This document shows positions 34,487-37,177 of a stretch of DNA of 37,177 nucleotides, one piece after another. Below the pieces are notes generated by a model, which saw only the letters and a list, made by a program, of their open reading frames with translations, did not search any database and was not told the DNA's origin. Origin of the DNA: Gemmatimonadota bacterium (GTDB taxonomy: Bacteria; Gemmatimonadota; Gemmatimonadetes; Longimicrobiales; Gaopeijiaceae); contig JAPPGM010000176.1 of the NCBI GenBank assembly GCA_028874995.1, positions 1 to 37,177 of the forward strand, in the 5' to 3' direction. The position numbers and the translations under genes are program-made. Position 1 is the stretch's first letter. Each line of letters opens with the position of its first letter.

Positions 34487-35200
34487 TTATAGCCGCCTAG
34501 AGACCCAGACTGCGCGTCCGACGACGCGAACCTCCTCGGCGGGCCGTTCGTAGCTGTCGTACTCGGGATTGAGGGACTTGAGCACCACGCGGGCCGGCTC
34601 GGAATGCGGCACGTGCTCGATTCGCTTGGCGACGAGCCCCATGCCGTCCCAGATCACGAAGATGCCGGGCGGCACCGGCACCTGACGGCTCACATCGATC
34701 AGGATGCGGTCTCCGCTCGATAGCAGCGGCTCCATCGAGTCGCCGTCGACCGCGATCATTTGCAGGTCCTCGGGCTTGGCGCGGAACTCGTGGCGGATCA
34801 GGGGATCGGCGAACAGCCACATGTCCTTGGTCCGCTCGAACTCGTCGTTCCAAGCCCCCGGACCCGCCGACGCCCGGACATCGATCTCCGGCACGGCGCT
34901 GTAGCCCCTCGGGGCGGCGTGCGGCGCGACCACGGGCGGTTTCCGGCGCGTCTTGCGGCTGAAGCCCCGGTCGTGCCTGAGCAGGTCGGGGCTGCACCCC
35001 AAATGCTCCGCCAGCGCCTCACGGTCGTCCTCGGCCAGAACCTTGGGCGTGCCCCGGTGGATGAACTGGTGCAGGTAGGCGGGGTTGCGCTCCATGGCGC
35101 GCGAGGCCGTACGCAGGTTCGTGCGGCTATCGGCCACCAGCCGGAGCAGCCTCCGGCGCACCGGGTCCAGTTGATCGGTGTCTTTCCTTCTTCGCCCCAT
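34487..35200 (-). CDS. S24-family (CI/LexA-like) transcriptional repressor
   Basis: 237 residues. The N-terminal helical DNA-binding domain contains T-A-S-R-A-M-E-R-N-P-A-Y-L-H-Q-F-I. The C-terminal S24 peptidase has V-D-G-D-S155-M-E-P-L and the catalytic Lys in G-L-V-A-K192-R. An A112-G113 pair in the linker (S-A-G-P) fits a RecA-stimulated self-cleavage site. It should keep the island quiet and respond to DNA damage. The ATG at 35200 was chosen over a TTG at 35236, which would put the operator inside the gene. Operators at 35206 and 35330 lie between it and the divergent HTH gene. Confidence 0.92.
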   Translation of the reverse strand: MGRRRKDTDQLDPVRRRLLRLVADSRTNLRTASRAMERNPAYLHQFIHRGTPKVLAEDDREALAEHLGCSPDLLRHDRGFSRKTRRKPPVVAPHAAPRGYSAVPEIDVRASAGPGAWNDEFERTKDMWLFADPLIRHEFRAKPEDLQMIAVDGDSMEPLLSSGDRILIDVSRQVPVPPGIFVIWDGMGLVAKRIEHVPHSEPARVVLKSLNPEYDSYERPAEEVRVVGRAVWVSRRL

Positions 35201-35205
35201 GAGTG

Positions 35206-35222
35206 GGAAATTACCTACTTCC
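35206..35222. promoter_or_regulatory. Operator O1 of the island switch
   Basis: GGAAATTA-C-CTACTTCC is an imperfect 17-bp palindrome (half-site GGAARTAG). It is part of a 27-bp sequence repeated at 35327-35353 with 21 identities. It sits right before the repressor ATG, so repressor binding would autoregulate. Confidence 0.65.
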
Positions 35223-35329
35223 TGCCGCCAGAGCAACCAGCTTCCCGATACACCGAAAGCGGCTTTTGGCCGGACTGGCGATGATCTCCAGAAGTCCAGT
35301 TCCGTATCCCGTTGTCTCTCAATGACGTG

Positions 35330-35346
35330 GGATATAGCCTATTTCC
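35330..35346. promoter_or_regulatory. Operator O2 of the island switch
   Basis: GGATATAG-C-CTATTTCC pairs at 7 of 8 arm positions and shares the half-site with O1. It lies 62 nt upstream of the HTH gene at 35408, as expected for control of the rightward promoter. Confidence 0.65.
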
Positions 35347-35407
35347 TACCACCTTGCGGCGCTTGCCGCCACCGTGTTTTGGTGGATGGGCAATGGAGAG
35401 CCTGACG

Positions 35408-35641
35408 ATGCACTTCGAGCGCCGCGTGGCCGCGATTCTTCGGCGCGTGCGGATGTCGCCGTCTGAGTTCGGAGAGCGCGCGGTCGGGGACCGGAAGCTC
35501 CTCGGCGACATGCGCCGGGGCCGTTCGCCGAGGCTGGCGACCGCGGACCGGGTTCTGGCGTTCATGGATGCTTTCGGCCGGAGTCGCGAATCGGACGGTT
35601 CCCGGGATTCATCAATGAGCGAAGGAGGTAGGAAAGGATGA
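35408..35641 (+). CDS. Small HTH protein, Cro-like position
   Basis: 77 residues, reading as a short helix-turn-helix: R-R-V-A-A-I-L-R-R-V-R-M-S-P-S-E-F-G-E-R-A then L-G-D-M-R-R-G-R-S-P-R-L-A-T-A-D-R-V. The tail is polar. The ATG at 35408 has GGAG 9 nt upstream; an ATG at 35393 is possible. It is divergent from the S24 repressor and overlaps alpA by 4 nt (ATGA), the place of a Cro or excision regulator. Confidence 0.65.
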   Translation: MHFERRVAAILRRVRMSPSEFGERAVGDRKLLGDMRRGRSPRLATADRVLAFMDAFGRSRESDGSRDSSMSEGGRKG

Positions 35642-35865
35642 CGAGCACGACCGAGCGCAAGACACTGTTAGGGGTACGCTTCCTGCGGCTCCCGGAGGTG
35701 CTGGAGCGTACTGGCCTGTCGCGGAGCACGATCTACGTGCGGCTGGAGCAGGGGCTTTTCCCGAGGCCCGTGTCGTTGGGCGCTCGCGCGGTGGGCTGGA
35801 TCGAGTCCGAGGTGGACGAGTGGATCCGGCAGCGGATCGAGGACAGCCGGGACGGCGCGGCGTGA
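35638..35865 (+). CDS. alpA: AlpA-family transcriptional regulator / excisionase-like
   Basis: 75 residues: F-L-R-L-P-E-V-L-E-R-T-G-L-S-R-S-T-I-Y then F-P-R-P-V-S-L-G-A-R-A-V-G-W and E-V-D-E-W-I, the complete AlpA (phage_AlpA) signature. AlpA proteins activate integrase genes or assist excision of prophages and islands. Its start overlaps the upstream HTH gene, so both are made together when the repressor is released. It suggests an integrase gene elsewhere on the island. Confidence 0.92.
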   Translation: MTSTTERKTLLGVRFLRLPEVLERTGLSRSTIYVRLEQGLFPRPVSLGARAVGWIESEVDEWIRQRIEDSRDGAA

Positions 35866-36238
35866 GACAGGTTTCCGGCAGCCGTTGCCCACGGCGTTGG
35901 GGGAGCCGCTGGCGGAGCCCGATACGGCTCCGGGACGGCGCTGGAAGTCTTGGGAAACCGCCTCGATTCGGGCGGTTGACACGGTCGGAATCGGGCTTCT
36001 CCGTGTACGGGTATGGAGACGCCGCCGACCCGAGATTCCCAGCGCCGCAAGCCGTCCGGCGTGCCTCCCCGAAGGCTGGCTGACGGCCTTGAGGTCCGTA
36101 AGCCAGCCGACTCCGTGTTGAACACGGAGGCTGGCGAGGGGATGCTGCGCCCCCCTTCGAACCCCCGGCCTTTCGCGCCGCCGCGCAAGCAGCGGCCGCG
36201 CGGGGGCGAGGCCCCCGAACCCCGTCTCCGGTGCGCTT
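35866..36238 (+). other. Non-coding hairpin-rich region, candidate oriT
   Basis: No convincing gene lies in these 373 nt between alpA and mobC. GGCTGGCT (36074-36081) pairs with AGCCAGCC (36101-36108), extended inside by ACGG/CCGT. The same GCCAGC (36102-36107) can instead pair with GCTGGC (36130-36135), around CTCCGTGT-TGA-ACACGGAG (36111-36129). The two hairpins exclude each other. CGGTGCG/CGCACCG (36229-36235, 36251-36257) straddles the mobC start. The position directly upstream of mobC and a relaxase gene is typical of oriT. Confidence 0.45.
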
Positions 36239-36577
36239 GTGGCTGAGCATCGCACCGTGATGGTCGCCGCGCGCGTCACGCCCGCCGAGCACGCCGCTTG
36301 GCGGGCGAAGGCGGCTGCGGTGGGCGTCTCCCCCTCCGCGCTGCTGCGCGAGGCGATGGCGCGGACGCGGACATGGACCGCGTCGGCGCGGTCCGTCGAG
36401 CGCGAGCGCACCCGCCAGATCGCGCGCATCGGAAACAACCTGAACCAGTTGGCGCGCTGGGCGAACACCCACGCTTCGGCGGCCGAGGCCGTCTCGGTGA
36501 TCGCCCACCTCGTGTCGTTCGAGCGCTCGCTGCTCCGTGTCGCCCGCATCGGCGAGGACGGCGGTGATGCACCTTAA
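36239..36577 (+). CDS. mobC: MobC-like relaxosome accessory protein
   Basis: 112 residues. An N-terminal ribbon-helix-helix-like segment (V-M-V-A-A-R-V-T-P-A-E-H-A-A-W, then S-P-S-A-L-L-R-E-A-M) is followed by the MobC signature I-A-R-I-G-N-N-L-N-Q-L-A-R-W-A-N. MobC proteins bind oriT and help the relaxase open the DNA. The start is GTG; an ATG at codon 8 is an alternative. The gene overlaps the relaxase start by 11 nt. Confidence 0.9.
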   Translation: MAEHRTVMVAARVTPAEHAAWRAKAAAVGVSPSALLREAMARTRTWTASARSVERERTRQIARIGNNLNQLARWANTHASAAEAVSVIAHLVSFERSLLRVARIGEDGGDAP

Positions 36578-37177
36578 GTTTCTCGCGCACGGGACCGGAT
36601 CGGCCCGGAAGGCGGCCGACTATCTCGTCGGTGAACGGGACGCGGCGGGAGAGGAGCGCGAAGGCGTCGAGGTCCTGCGCGGGAATCCGGACATGGTGGC
36701 CGCCGTGGCCGACTCCCTCGACTTCGAGCGGAAGTACAGGTCGGCCGTGATCGCGTGGGCACCGGAGGACCGGCCCACCGATGAGCAGATCGAAGCCGTC
36801 CTCGACGAGTTCGAGAAGACGGCGTGGGCGGGACTGGAGCACCCTGATCCGCGACTACCTCGTGCAGCGCGTCGAGCACGGCGCGGTCAAGGGCCGCGCC
36901 GACGTGGTCTCCGCGCTGGAGGATGTGGGGCTGGAGGTGCCGCGCCAGGGCAAGGACTACATCACCGCCCGCGATCCCGACAGCGGAAAGCGGTGGCGGC
37001 TGAAGGGAGAACTGTATGAGCGAGACTTCGAGCCCGAACGACTTGACCTCCCGGCTGAGGAGCAGGCTGGAGACCGACCGGCAACGGATCGAGGACGCAG
37101 CCGCGCGAGAGCTCGCGCGGCTTGGAGAGAACTTGAGCGCCGTCGCAAGCGGCGCGCTGCGTTCCATCGAGGCCGAT
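36567..37177 (+). pseudogene. Relaxase with internal deletion and frameshift, partial at window edge
   Basis: The N-terminal part (M-H-L-K-F-L-A-H-G-T-G-S-A-R-K-A-A-D-Y19) keeps the motif I Tyr expected of MOBP/ColE1-type relaxases. After K-T-A-W-A-G-L-E (about 36837) the frame runs into low-complexity sequence and stops at 37019. A different frame, from about 36832 onward, reads D-W-S-T-L-I-R-D-Y-L-V-Q-R-V-E-H-G-A-V-K and G-K-D-Y-I-T-A-R-D-P, typical relaxase middle/C-terminal sequence, and stays open to the window end. The metal-binding motif III region that should lie between the two is absent. The gene is therefore broken by a deletion joined out of frame and is probably non-functional. 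Confidence 0.8.
37016..37177 (+). CDS. MbeB-like mobilization protein, nested in the relaxase gene, partial
   Basis: 54 codons to the window edge without a stop. The sequence includes S-R-L-R-S-R-L-E-T-D-R-Q-R-I-E-D, then A-R-E-L-A-R-L-G-E-N-L-S and A-L-R-S-I-E-A-D. This Arg/Glu-rich helix pattern is that of the MbeB N-terminal region. It is in a different frame from both relaxase segments. GGGAG is 6 nt before the ATG. In ColE1, mbeB lies wholly inside mbeA in another frame, and the same layout is seen here. Confidence 0.7.
   Translation, partial: MSETSSPNDLTSRLRSRLETDRQRIEDAAARELARLGENLSAVASGALRSIEAD

Larger units (their letters stand above)
32984..37177. mobile_element. Left part of a mobilizable genomic island
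   Basis: From about 32984 the sequence changes: 33001-33060 is only 32% GC. The genes are of phage/plasmid type: S24 repressor, divergent HTH protein, AlpA, MobC, relaxase, MbeB-like protein. The left end cuts a chromosomal gene. No integrase is seen; it may lie beyond the right edge. It resembles an integrative mobilizable element. Confidence 0.75.

Noticed and set aside
36567-37019. Relaxase fragment as an intact short protein
   Set aside because: Its second half is arginine/glycine-rich shadow sequence, while the true relaxase continuation is visible in another frame.

Overview
The window is high-GC bacterial chromosome from a Gram-negative organism: it encodes lipoproteins, many Sec signal peptides and a polyamine-type ABC importer. 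The conserved ffh-rpsP-rimM-trmD-rplS-rnhB order, together with many secreted hydrolases (class A and class C beta-lactamase folds, an M14 carboxypeptidase), secreted six-bladed beta-propellers and a PSCyt-like cytochrome, resembles Gemmatimonadota. That assignment is an inference; no rRNA is present to test it.

Region by region. (1) 1-2908: a REP-like palindrome and a dispersed 35-bp repeat at the left edge, then two overlapping beta-lactamase-fold genes. (2) 3036-11599, minus strand: tRNA-Lys, rnhB, rplS, trmD, rimM, rpsP, ffh, purA, a dihydrodipicolinate synthase-family gene and trpS. This is housekeeping translation, secretion and biosynthesis, mostly in tight 4-nt overlaps. A plus-strand gene for a small membrane-anchored protein interrupts the trmD-rplS junction. 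(3) 11816-14717: an inositol monophosphatase (IMPase) gene followed by a lower-GC two-gene cassette, a DUF3696-like AAA/ABC-type ATPase plus a PIN-like nuclease. The cassette is bracketed by a 49-bp direct repeat of the IMPase 3' end. This is the strongest candidate for an undescribed, probably defensive, system. (4) 14726-20617: secreted M14 peptidase, an MNT-HEPN toxin-antitoxin pair, an exported HpcH/HpaI-like protein, a secreted EF-hand protein and a single-haem cytochrome. (5) 20625-27418, minus strand: accA, ricT (PSP1), a small putative lipoprotein and a complete polyamine-type ABC importer (ATPase, binding protein, two permeases). (6) 27661-32912: three tandem secreted six-bladed beta-propeller paralogues, a 15-codon stub of a fourth, and a zinc-ribbon membrane protein. 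(7) 32984 to the right edge: the left part of a mobilizable genomic island inserted in a second zinc-ribbon paralogue, of which only the first codons remain.

The island carries an AT-rich end, a three-gene cargo operon (HEPN-like protein plus two very small proteins), and a phage-like switch: an S24 repressor and a divergent HTH protein, with two 17-bp palindromic operators. AlpA, a hairpin-rich oriT-like region, mobC, and a relaxase gene broken by an internal deletion follow, with an MbeB-like gene nested inside it as in ColE1. The relaxase keeps its Tyr19 but has lost its metal-binding centre, so self-encoded mobilization is probably dead here.
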